DNA of 5,853 nt, taken from QHXQ01 sp036389375 (GTDB taxonomy: Bacteria; Acidobacteriota; Blastocatellia; Pyrinomonadales; Pyrinomonadaceae). The position numbers and the translations under genes are program-made. The notes under the pieces were generated by a model. The model saw only the letters and a program-made list of their open reading frames with translations, searched no databases and had not been told where the DNA came from. The first letter of the stretch is position 1. Each line of letters begins with the position of its first letter. The stretch lies in the NCBI GenBank assembly GCA_036389375.1, contig DASVQA010000019.1, positions 1 through 5,853 of the forward strand. Reading direction: 5' to 3'. Shown one piece after another: positions 1 through 5,649 of this stretch.

Positions 1-437
1 CCGCGCTCTTAGTCGTGCTCGCCTTCGTGGGCGTGTTGCCGCGTCTGCCCGCGAGCCTCTATAACCCCGTCCTCTACGGCGTGCTCTGGATCATCATCCT
101 CTTTTGCGGGCTGGGCGCGATTGCCGTGCGCCGTGCGCGCTTCGCCCCCGTGCGGCTCGACGCGATTGCGGCCCTGCGCGGCACGTCGGGGCTGCTCGCC
201 ACCCTGCAACGCACGACCACGCTGGTCGCGCTGCTCGGCGGCACAATCGCCATGCTCGGCTACGCCTTGACGGTGCTCAGTTCCGACACGACGAACATGC
301 GCAACGCGGCCGTGATCGCCATCGCCGTCCTCGTCTATTGTTATCCCCGCCGTGCCGCGTGGCAGCGCGTCGTCCGTGCCACACAACAGCCGGGCGGTCT
401 GACCGACGTGCCGCCCGCGAAAGGAACACCCGCGTGA
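1..437 (+). CDS. C-terminal part of an integral membrane protein (5' partial)
   Basis: The reading frame is open from the left edge (first full codon at position 3) to a TGA at 435-437, giving about 144 residues, so the true start lies outside the window. A GTG at 15 is in frame, but it sits in the middle of a hydrophobic run and is not a convincing start. Visible hydrophobic segments, counted from position 3, are residues 1-12 (cut by the edge), 20-42 (rich in W, I, L and F), 71-92 and a shorter one at 102-114; Arg-rich stretches between them (around 43-51 and 116-121) look like cytoplasmic loops or tail. The last 20 residues are polar and Pro/Gly-rich. I do not recognise the family. The stop overlaps the GTG start of the following TPR gene (GTGA, 434-437), so the two are probably one operon with translational coupling and may both act at the cell envelope. 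Confidence 0.72.
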   Translation, partial: ALLVVLAFVGVLPRLPASLYNPVLYGVLWIIILFCGLGAIAVRRARFAPVRLDAIAALRGTSGLLATLQRTTTLVALLGGTIAMLGYALTVLSSDTTNMRNAAVIAIAVLVYCYPRRAAWQRVVRATQQPGGLTDVPPAKGTPA

Positions 438-2533
438 AGTTCTTAAACGGCCTCGCCGCCTTTGCCGCGCCGCTCGCGTGCGTCTTCGTCCTCAACGGCA
501 CGCTCACCGGCGGCGCGCGCGCGCAGACGCCGACGCCCACGCCGGCCAACACGCCCGCGCCCGTCGCAGCACCGGAGAAAAAGAGCGCCGCCGCCGTCGC
601 GCCTGCGCCGCAAACCGCCGCACAGCCCGCGCCCGTTACGCGCGAACGACGCGCCCGCGCTTACGCAAAACTGCTCGAAGGGCAACGCTTCCTCTCCGGC
701 GCGCGTAGCGCCGGCGGCATGACGAAGGAATCGGTCACACGCGCACAGGCCGTACTCAACGAAGCGGCCGAACTCGACCCGGTGCTCGCCGAAGCACACA
801 CCGCGCTCGCCGAGATCAACTTCTTCTTTCTCGACGACCTCGACGCGGCCGAGCGCGAAGCCAGCGCCGCTACGCGCATAGACCGCGACAACTTCGGCGG
901 TCATCGCCTGCTCTCGCGCATCTACGCGCTCAAGGCCGGACTGGACGAAGCGAAACTGGACAGAGCCGTGGCCGAGCGCGCCATCGCGGAGTTGCGCGAG
1001 GTGGTGCGGCTCGACCCGAACGACCCGGAAGCGTTGGCGCTGCTCGGCGAGTTCTATCAACTGACCGGCAAATCCAGTGAAGCGATTGACGCCTTCACGC
1101 GCTGGGCCGCCGCGCCGCCCGCCGTAGATGTGCGCTTCTATCAGGTCATCACGCAGGGCAGCGATCTCTCGCAGGATGCGGCGGCCGCGCGTCTCGGCGA
1201 GGCGCTCCTGCGCGCCGGGCGCACGGCTGAAGCGGTCGGTGCGATCCGCCGCGCGCTCGCCGGTAGTCCTGACAATGCGCGCTATCTGGCACTGCTCGGT
1301 CAGGCGCTCGCCACGAGCGGCGGCGATGCCGGCGCGGCGGACGATCTCAAACGCATGATCGTCGCCAACCCGGCGAACGCGGCAGCCGTCAGTCTGCTCG
1401 CACACACGCAGGCGCGCGCGGGCCAAGTAGACGCCGCCGTCGCCACGTTGCGCGCCGGCATAGACAATCGCAAGACAGGCGAGCGTGAGCGCCGGCTGCT
1501 CGTGGACGATCTCGCCGAAGTGCTGACCGACGCGCTGCGTTATCAGGAAGCCATCCAAGCTTACGAGGACTTGCTCAAGGCGCGCGGCATCACGGACAAA
1601 CTGCTCACCGCCGACAGCGACAAACAGACGGCCGCGCGCCTGTTGACGCGCATCATCGAGCTACAACGCCAGTCGGGGCACACGGACGATGCGCTCGCCA
1701 CGGTTGAGCGCATGCGCCGCCTGCTCGGCCCCGATGACCCGCAGGCCGATTTTCAGACCGCGCTGCTGCTGCGCGAACAGGGCAAGCGGCGCGAGGCGCT
1801 CGACGCGATCCGCGCGGCGCGTTTGAAGTACCAGATGCCTGCGGTGCAGCAAGCCTTCCTCCAACTCGAAGCCTCGACGCTCGCGCAACTCGGTCGCCCG
1901 GACGAAGCGGCGGAACTCTTGCGCGGTCGCCTGACCGGCAAACCCGAAGAGGACTACGGCACATATCTCTCCATCGCCAGCATGTATTTGGAAGCCGGGC
2001 GCGGGAAGCAGGCTACGGAGGCGGCGCGCAAACTGTTAGAACTTGCGCCGGCCGATCAGCCTGAGTTGCAGACACAGGCGCTCGTCATGTTGTCGTCGGC
2101 GCAGGAACGCGCGGGCGACATGAAGGGCGCGGAAGAGACGCTGCGGCGCATCCTAGCCCGCGATCCGAACAACCCGACCACGCTCAATAACCTCGGCTAC
2201 TTTCTGGCCGAACACAACGAACGGCTCGAAGAGGCGCTCGACATGACCAAGCGGGCCGTTAAAGCCGAGCCGACCAACGCCTCGTATCTCGACAGTCTCG
2301 GCTGGGTCTATTTCAAACTCGGACAACTCGACGAAGCCGAGCGTTATCTGAGCGACGCCGCCCGGCGCAACAAGCGCTCGCTCGCAGTCCAAGAGCATTT
2401 GGGCGACCTGCAACAACGACGCGGCAAAACGGAAGAGGCGCGCGCCGCCTGGCGCAAAGCCCTCTCGCTCGCCACCGAAGCCACAGACATGGCCCGCATC
2501 AAGGCGAAACTGGGCAGCGACACGCAGAAATGA
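434..2533 (+). CDS. Exported tetratricopeptide-repeat (TPR) protein
   Basis: A 699-residue protein. The frame is open further upstream, but I choose the GTG at 434. An AAAGGA ribosome-binding site lies 8 bases before it, it overlaps the previous stop as GTGA, and it begins a proper signal peptide: MK, a hydrophobic core at residues 7-20, and an Ala-x-Ala site with likely cleavage after residue 30 (ARA|Q). Cys16 is not in a convincing lipobox. Residues 31-68 form a Thr/Pro/Ala-rich linker. From about 75 to the end the protein is helical TPR solenoid, with units recognisable from the A-x-x-L-x / A-x-x-x-A-x-x-L pattern. The clearest are the last three, at about 580-613 (N-N-L-G-Y), 614-647 (D-S-L-G-W-V-Y, then G-Q-L-D-E-A) and 649-680. 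TPR arrays are protein-binding scaffolds, so a periplasmic or outer-membrane-associated role is inferred; partners and substrate are unknown. A TPR protein next to ispE/prs is also found in beta- and gammaproteobacteria. No catalytic domain is visible. Confidence 0.9.
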   Translation: MKFLNGLAAFAAPLACVFVLNGTLTGGARAQTPTPTPANTPAPVAAPEKKSAAAVAPAPQTAAQPAPVTRERRARAYAKLLEGQRFLSGARSAGGMTKESVTRAQAVLNEAAELDPVLAEAHTALAEINFFFLDDLDAAEREASAATRIDRDNFGGHRLLSRIYALKAGLDEAKLDRAVAERAIAELREVVRLDPNDPEALALLGEFYQLTGKSSEAIDAFTRWAAAPPAVDVRFYQVITQGSDLSQDAAAARLGEALLRAGRTAEAVGAIRRALAGSPDNARYLALLGQALATSGGDAGAADDLKRMIVANPANAAAVSLLAHTQARAGQVDAAVATLRAGIDNRKTGERERRLLVDDLAEVLTDALRYQEAIQAYEDLLKARGITDKLLTADSDKQTAARLLTRIIELQRQSGHTDDALATVERMRRLLGPDDPQADFQTALLLREQGKRREALDAIRAARLKYQMPAVQQAFLQLEASTLAQLGRPDEAAELLRGRLTGKPEEDYGTYLSIASMYLEAGRGKQATEAARKLLELAPADQPELQTQALVMLSSAQERAGDMKGAEETLRRILARDPNNPTTLNNLGYFLAEHNERLEEALDMTKRAVKAEPTNASYLDSLGWVYFKLGQLDEAERYLSDAARRNKRSLAVQEHLGDLQQRRGKTEEARAAWRKALSLATEATDMARIKAKLGSDTQK

Positions 2534-2733
2534 AGTCGCCGCGCGCCCTAGTCTGACACCGATGCGCGGTCGCTACATTTGACCTCCTGTCCGGTTCTCG
2601 GCCCGTTGTAAATCGGCCGCGCTCGCTCCGGCAGGCACTTAAATCCAGCAGTTAAAAATGTTGTCGGCGGGACTGTTAAACCGGCTGCGATGCGCCTTGT
2701 CCGGTTTAGCTGCAACTGCGTAAAAATAACACA
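2534..2733. other. Intergenic stretch without a recognisable gene
   Basis: These 200 bases follow the TPR stop and precede the CAP promoter. I see no convincing ORF, tRNA or family-specific RNA motif. The 3' half contains a nested hairpin (entered separately). Two copies of ACCGATGCGC occur around this gap, at 2558-2567 and again in the CAP leader at 2774-2783. A third, related stretch, CGATGCGCC, lies in the hairpin loop at about 2688-2696. Whether these are functional or only compositional is unclear. Confidence 0.5.
2648..2719 (+). other. Nested hairpin in the TPR-CAP gap (possible terminator or structured RNA)
   Basis: An inner stem pairs 2675-2684 (GTTAAACCGG) with 2701-2710 (CCGGTTTAGC): ten consecutive pairs including one G-U, with a 16-base loop. 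An outer six-base stem pairs GCAGTT (2648-2653) with AACTGC (2714-2719), enclosing the inner hairpin with a 21-base unpaired left side and three bases on the right. No T-run follows on either strand, so it is not a standard intrinsic terminator. It ends just before the A/T-rich upstream part of the CAP promoter. It could be the 3' end structure of the TPR transcript or an uncharacterised RNA. Confidence 0.4.
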
Positions 2734-2762
2734 TTGACGGGCCCCCGCCCGAAAGCTAGACT
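2734..2762 (+). promoter_or_regulatory. Sigma70-type promoter for the CAP-domain gene
   Basis: TTGACG (2734-2739) and TAGACT (2757-2762) are separated by exactly 17 bases. They match the -35 consensus TTGACA at five of six positions and the -10 consensus TATAAT at four of six. Directly upstream is an A/T-rich stretch (TAAAAATAACACA, 2721-2733), unusual in this GC-rich window and resembling an UP element. Transcription would begin near 2769, giving a leader of about 86 bases before the ATG at 2855. A short inverted repeat, ACTG-CGAT-CAGT (2760-2771), straddles the expected start site and could be an operator half-site pair, though it is short enough to be chance. Confidence 0.62.
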
Positions 2763-2772
2763 GCGATCAGTG

Positions 2773-2842
2773 AGACCGATGCGCCCCTTGCCTGCGGTCT
2801 GACCAGTTGCTTCCTCTCCAAGCATTAAATTAATAAGAGGAA
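2773..2842 (+). promoter_or_regulatory. Structured 5' leader of the CAP gene, including a hairpin that covers its ribosome-binding site
   Basis: Two stems are visible in the predicted leader. The first pairs AGACCG (2773-2778) with CGGTCT (2795-2800), and extends outward with interruptions to about 2763/2810. The second pairs TTCCTCT (2811-2817) perfectly with AGAGGAA (2836-2842), leaving an 18-base A/T-rich loop. The right arm contains GAGGA (2837-2841), the only Shine-Dalgarno-like sequence before the ATG at 2855, about 13 bases upstream of it. The geometry would allow structure- or temperature-dependent control of translation; that function is inference. Confidence 0.42.
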
Positions 2843-2854
2843 ACGGTTCCCCCG

Positions 2855-3502
2855 ATGAATTACAATTCGTTCCCCCAGACCCCTGTTTGCCGGCGTACGC
2901 GCACCGCGCTCATCGTCTCCTGCCTGTTACTCGCCGGCGGTCTGTTCAGCAGCGCAAGCGGCCAAGCCAATCAATCGCGCCCCGTCGCGCGCCTGATCGC
3001 TTCGGCCAATCACGCCATCGCGCCCGTCCCCTCGCGCCCGCGCACGGTCAATAACGAACGCGCCAACGCGCATGCCAGCGCCGTCACGCCCACGCCCGCC
3101 ATGGCCACGATGGACGAGCGCCGCGCCTTCGACTTGATCAACGCCGCACGCCGCGCGCACGGCTACGCGCCGCTCTCTTGGGACGCCGAAGCCGCGCGCA
3201 TGGCCCGGCAACATTCCGACGACATGGCGCGGCAGAACTACTTAGCGCACGAAGGCCCGGACGGGCGCAGCCCGCTCATGCGTGCGCGCGCGCTCGGTCT
3301 CTCAGGCTGGGCCGCGCTCGCCGAAAACATCGCGTATAATCAGGGCTTCGACGATCCTTCGGGTTTCGCCGTGGAACGCTGGCTCAAGTCCGAAAAGCAC
3401 CGCGACAACATCATGCGCGCCGGCTTCACGCACACAGGTCTTGGCGTCGCGCGCACGCCCGACGGACGCGTCTATTTCACGCAGGTCTTCATCGCGCGCT
3501 AA
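2855..3502 (+). CDS. Secreted CAP/SCP-domain protein, YkwD-like
   Basis: A 215-residue protein with an N-terminal Sec signal: Arg13-Arg14-x-Arg16, a hydrophobic core at 18-31, and likely cleavage near residues 36-38 (SASG|Q or GQA|N). A low-complexity linker rich in Ala, Pro and Arg runs to about residue 85. Residues 88-215 fit the bacterial CAP (PF00188, SCP-like) domain: an N-terminal helix with L-I-N-x-x-R (94-99); H120-S-D-D-M followed by Y-L-A-H132-E-G-P-D-G; the A-E157-N-I-A motif; W176 with S179-E-K-H182-R-D-N-I; and the closing G-L-G-V-A and F-T-Q-V-F strands. The conserved His/Glu set (H120, E157, H182) is intact. Biochemical roles of bacterial CAP proteins are mostly unsettled; cell-wall or lipid binding has been proposed for some. 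The gene has its own promoter (2734-2762), and its Shine-Dalgarno sits 13 bases from the ATG, longer than usual. An attenuator-like structure begins immediately after its stop. Confidence 0.9.
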   Translation: MNYNSFPQTPVCRRTRTALIVSCLLLAGGLFSSASGQANQSRPVARLIASANHAIAPVPSRPRTVNNERANAHASAVTPTPAMATMDERRAFDLINAARRAHGYAPLSWDAEAARMARQHSDDMARQNYLAHEGPDGRSPLMRARALGLSGWAALAENIAYNQGFDDPSGFAVERWLKSEKHRDNIMRAGFTHTGLGVARTPDGRVYFTQVFIAR

Positions 3503-3578
3503 CAGCCGTCGCTTAAAAACGCACTTGCAAAGCGGCTGAAACTCGCGCCGGGAAAGCGAGGTCAGCCGCTAAAATTTT
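3503..3578 (+). terminator. Terminator-like hairpin with a competing upstream arm, between CAP gene and ispE
   Basis: Arm 2, AGCGGCTGA (3531-3539), pairs perfectly over nine bases with arm 3, TCAGCCGCT (3562-3570). Inside, CTCGC (3542-3546) pairs with GCGAG (3556-3560), closing a nine-base loop, and the hairpin is followed at once by AAAATTTT (3571-3578). That is a plausible though not strong intrinsic terminator, with a T-run of only four. Arm 1 (3503-3514), starting at the base after the CAP stop codon, is also complementary to arm 2: CAGC pairs with 3535-3538 and CGCTT with 3530-3534, with a three-base bulge; or CAGCCG pairs with CGGCTG at 3533-3538. Arms 1:2 and 2:3 are mutually exclusive, the layout of an attenuator. 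The T-run abuts the ispE start codon, so the structure may also affect initiation. Confidence 0.5.
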
Positions 3579-4506
3579 GTCCGCCGAACGAGCCGTTGCC
3601 AGTTTCACTCTGCCCGCCTACGCCAAGATCAATCTCGGCTTGCGCGTGCTCGGTCGCCGCCCTGACGGCTACCACGAACTGCGCACCGTCTTTCAGACCA
3701 TCACGCTCCACGACGATCTGACCTTCACCGCGCGCCCCGACACACGCATCGAACTCGCCTGCGCCGCGCCCGACATTCCGACCGACGACACAAATCTCGT
3801 CCAACGCGCCGCCGCCGCTCTGCGCGAACGCTACAACCTGCGCTCTGGCGCGCGGATCGAGTTAACAAAACGCATCCCCGCAGGCGGCGGCCTCGGCGGC
3901 GGCTCATCCGATGCCGCCGTCGCGCTCGTGGGGCTGGCGCACCTTTGGCAAATCAAAACCAACGCGCAGGAGCTGCACGAAATTGGGGCGCGACTCGGCG
4001 CAGACGTGCCCTTCTTTTTCAATGGCGGCACGGCGCTCGGCACAGGGCGCGGCACGGAGATCAGTGCGCTCGCCGACCACCCGAAAATGCATTTGATCGT
4101 GGTCACGCCGGGCGTCAAAATCTCGACTGCCGAAGCTTACAAAGCGCTGAGCGCGCCCGCCTTGACAAAGGCAGACAGCCCCGCTAATCTGCCTATTTCT
4201 CGCACGCAGGCGGATGCGGCCCGTGCGCTCTCAGTTGAACTGACAAACGATTTCGCGCCGGTTGTCTTCCGGCTTCAGCCGGAAATCGCCCGCGCCCACG
4301 CAGCACTCCTGAAGGTAGGCGCACGCGCAGCAGCGCTCTCCGGCAGCGGCGCAAGCGTCTTCGGCATCTTTGACAGCGAACGAACACGGGGAAGCGCACA
4401 CACCGCGTTGCAGACCGAAGCGGGCTGGCAGGTTTTCGCCTGTACGACGCTCGCGCGGACTGCTTACCGGCAGGCGCTCGGCGCGTGCGCGGCCTTGCTG
4501 GCCTGA
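3577..4506 (+). CDS. ispE: 4-diphosphocytidyl-2-C-methyl-D-erythritol kinase (IspE)
   Basis: IspE phosphorylates the 2-hydroxyl of CDP-methylerythritol with ATP, the fourth step of the MEP pathway to isoprenoid precursors, in the cytoplasm. The 309 residues are a normal to slightly long length. All GHMP-kinase signatures are present: A-Y-A-K17-I-N-L-G-L with the substrate-binding Lys, R-R-P-D-G-Y-H (27-33), the glycine-rich ATP loop P101-A-G-G-G-L-G-G-G-S-S-D-A-A, G141-A-D143-V-P-F-F with the catalytic Asp, and the third motif L-S-G-S-G-A-S (254-260). The start is uncertain. The only plausible codon upstream of the conserved N-terminus is TTG at 3577; after an in-frame TAA at 3514-3516 there is no ATG or GTG. 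The nearest Shine-Dalgarno-like GAGG (3558-3561) is 15 bases away and mostly inside a hairpin. The stop is 28 bases before tRNA-Gln. The gene order with tRNA-Gln and prs is conserved in several proteobacteria. Confidence 0.95.
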   Translation: MSAERAVASFTLPAYAKINLGLRVLGRRPDGYHELRTVFQTITLHDDLTFTARPDTRIELACAAPDIPTDDTNLVQRAAAALRERYNLRSGARIELTKRIPAGGGLGGGSSDAAVALVGLAHLWQIKTNAQELHEIGARLGADVPFFFNGGTALGTGRGTEISALADHPKMHLIVVTPGVKISTAEAYKALSAPALTKADSPANLPISRTQADAARALSVELTNDFAPVVFRLQPEIARAHAALLKVGARAAALSGSGASVFGIFDSERTRGSAHTALQTEAGWQVFACTTLARTAYRQALGACAALLA

Positions 4507-4534
4507 AGAGCCGCGCCCGGCGCGCGAGAGACTT

Positions 4535-4609
4535 TGGGGCGTAGCCAAGTGGTAAGGCACCGGTCTTTGGAACCGGCATTCGTAGGTTCGAATCCTTCCG
4601 CCCCAGCCA
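4535..4609 (+). tRNA. tRNA-Gln, anticodon TTG, with encoded CCA
   Basis: The 75 bases fold as a full cloverleaf. The acceptor stem TGGGGCG (4535-4541) pairs with CGCCCCA (4599-4605), with discriminator G4606 and genomic CCA at 4607-4609. The D stem is GCC/GGC (4544-4546, 4556-4558). The anticodon stem CCGGT/ACCGG encloses the loop CTTTGGA with anticodon TTG at 4567-4569, reading CAA/CAG. The T loop is TTCGAAT (4587-4593). The T1-A72 closing pair (4535/4605) is typical of glutamine tRNAs. One T-stem position is a T/T mismatch (4583 with 4597). The gene lies 28 bases after ispE, and I see no promoter of its own; a GC-only hairpin (CGCGC-ccg-GCGCG, 4512-4524) precedes it. Co-transcription with ispE and processing is likely. 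Confidence 0.97.
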
Positions 4610-4618
4610 GATTATAAG

Positions 4619-4694
4619 AGGTTAGAGATCAGAGGTCAGAGGTTAGTTAAAACAGAATCCTGACCTCTGACCTCTAAGCTCTGACCTCTAACTT
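4619..4694. repeat. Inverted array of 7-base repeats (AGGTYAG family) between tRNA-Gln and prs
   Basis: The left arm (4619-4646) is four tandem heptamers: AGGTTAG, AGATCAG, AGGTCAG, AGGTTAG. The right arm (4660-4694) is five heptamers in reverse-complement sense: CTGACCT, CTGACCT, CTAAGCT, CTGACCT, CTAACTT. A 13-base A-rich loop separates them. Folded as RNA, the four left units pair with the first four right units over 28 positions with only two mismatches (4628/4678 and 4630/4676) and two G-U pairs. The fifth right unit ends two bases before the prs ATG. The element begins nine bases after the tRNA CCA end. It is not a CRISPR: there are no spacers and the units are contiguous. Confidence 0.9.
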
Positions 4695-4696
4695 TT

Positions 4697-5644
4697 ATGA
4701 CGACGACTGGCGGCATCAAAGTTTTTTCGGGGAACGCGAACCGGGCATTGACCGAGGAGATTTGCAACTACCTGAGTTGCGATCCCGGCGCGGCGACGGC
4801 AGGGCGCTTCTCGGATGGTGAGTTCAACTTTCAGATCACCGAGAACGTGCGCGGCGCGGATGTCTTTATCGTGCAGCCGACCTGCCCGCCGACCGACGCG
4901 CACTTGATGGAGTTGCTCGTCATGCTCGATGCGTTCCGGCGTTCGTCGGCCGAGCGCGTCACGGCCGTGATTCCGTATTACGGCTATGCGCGCTCCGACA
5001 AGAAGGATCGCCCGCGCGTGCCGATTGCCGCCAAGCTGGTGTCGAACCTGATCGCAACGGCCGGCGCGGATCGCGTGCTGACGATGGACTTGCACGCGGC
5101 GCAGATTCAAGGCTTCTTTGACATTCCAGTGGATCACCTCTACGCCGCGCCTGCCTTCATCGGCTACTATCAGGCGAACCCCCTGCCGAAGTTGACGGTG
5201 GTAGCGCCCGATACCGGCGGCGCAGAACGCGCCCGCGCTTACGCGAAACGACTGGACGCCGAACTGGCGCTCTGCGATAAACGGCGCGAGAAGGCGAACG
5301 TGGCGGAAGTGATGAACGTGGTTGGCGATGTCGAAGGGCGCAACTGTCTAATCGTTGATGACATGTGCGACACGGGCGGATCGTTGACGAAAGTGGCGAA
5401 GGCGCTCAGGGAGGCGGGCGCAGAACGCATCCACGCGTGCTTTACGCACCCGGTTCTGTCCGGCACGGCCTGCGAGAAGTTGAACAAGTCGGACATCGAG
5501 CAAGCGGTGACGACCAACACGATCCCGCTCGAAGCGACCATGTGCGAGACAGGCAATATCAAGATTCTGAGCATCGCGCCGCTACTGGCGAAAGCGATCA
5601 AGTCGATCCACGAGGAGACCAGCGTCTCCTCGCTCTTCGTATGA
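4697..5644 (+). CDS. prs: Ribose-phosphate pyrophosphokinase (PRPP synthetase, class I type)
   Basis: Prs transfers pyrophosphate from ATP to ribose 5-phosphate, making PRPP for purine, pyrimidine, NAD, histidine and tryptophan synthesis in the cytoplasm. The 315 residues are the standard length. Signatures seen: K8-V-F-S-G-N near the N-terminus; F38-S-D-G-E (ribose phosphate/ATP region); P93-Y-Y-G-Y-A-R-S-D-K-K-D-R; the catalytic-site D131-L-H133-A-A-Q-I-Q-G-F-F; the flexible loop C193-D-K195-R-R197 with the conserved Lys and Arg; and the PRPP-binding loop V220-D-D-M-C-D-T-G-G-S (to 229). The ATG at 4697 gives the expected N-terminus. No Shine-Dalgarno sequence lies in the 20 bases before it: that stretch is the pyrimidine-rich right arm of a heptamer array. 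AGAGG motifs occur only in the left arm. Transcription probably comes through tRNA-Gln. A second heptamer array begins six bases after the stop. Confidence 0.97.
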   Translation: MTTTGGIKVFSGNANRALTEEICNYLSCDPGAATAGRFSDGEFNFQITENVRGADVFIVQPTCPPTDAHLMELLVMLDAFRRSSAERVTAVIPYYGYARSDKKDRPRVPIAAKLVSNLIATAGADRVLTMDLHAAQIQGFFDIPVDHLYAAPAFIGYYQANPLPKLTVVAPDTGGAERARAYAKRLDAELALCDKRREKANVAEVMNVVGDVEGRNCLIVDDMCDTGGSLTKVAKALREAGAERIHACFTHPVLSGTACEKLNKSDIEQAVTTNTIPLEATMCETGNIKILSIAPLLAKAIKSIHEETSVSSLFV

Positions 5645-5649
5645 AGAGA

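Noticed and set aside
443..1558. A 371-codon open frame on the minus strand opposite the TPR gene
   Set aside because: It is a mirror of a GC-rich coding region: Arg/Gly/Ala-rich composition, no recognisable domain, no ribosome-binding site, and it lies wholly inside a well-supported gene.
2579..2613. TTGACC followed by TTGTAAAT as a second promoter after the TPR gene
   Set aside because: The possible -10 hexamers lie 21-23 bases from the -35, too far for a sigma70 promoter, and no gene starts nearby.
2558..2783. Repeated ACCGATGCGC (2558 and 2774) as an operator pair
   Set aside because: Ten bases in common in a GC-rich region is weak, the copies are 216 bases apart, and neither is palindromic; recorded only as a note.
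2909..2926. Lipoprotein signal in the CAP protein (I-V-S-C at residues 20-23)
   Set aside because: The hydrophobic stretch before Cys23 is only about five residues after Arg16, while a normal core continues past it to a signal-peptidase I-like site near residue 36.
3282..3539. A second + strand frame overlapping the end of the CAP gene
   Set aside because: The Arg/Ser-rich translation has no signature, and the overlapping CAP domain explains the sequence fully.
4512..4524. GC-only hairpin CGCGC-ccg-GCGCG between ispE and the tRNA as a terminator
   Set aside because: The stem is only five pairs in very GC-rich sequence and only a short TTT follows at the tRNA boundary; termination here would also cut off the tRNA.
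5239..5601. A 120-codon minus-strand frame inside prs
   Set aside because: It is antisense to conserved Prs motifs, including the PRPP-binding loop. The Ser-rich low-complexity translation is typical of a shadow frame.
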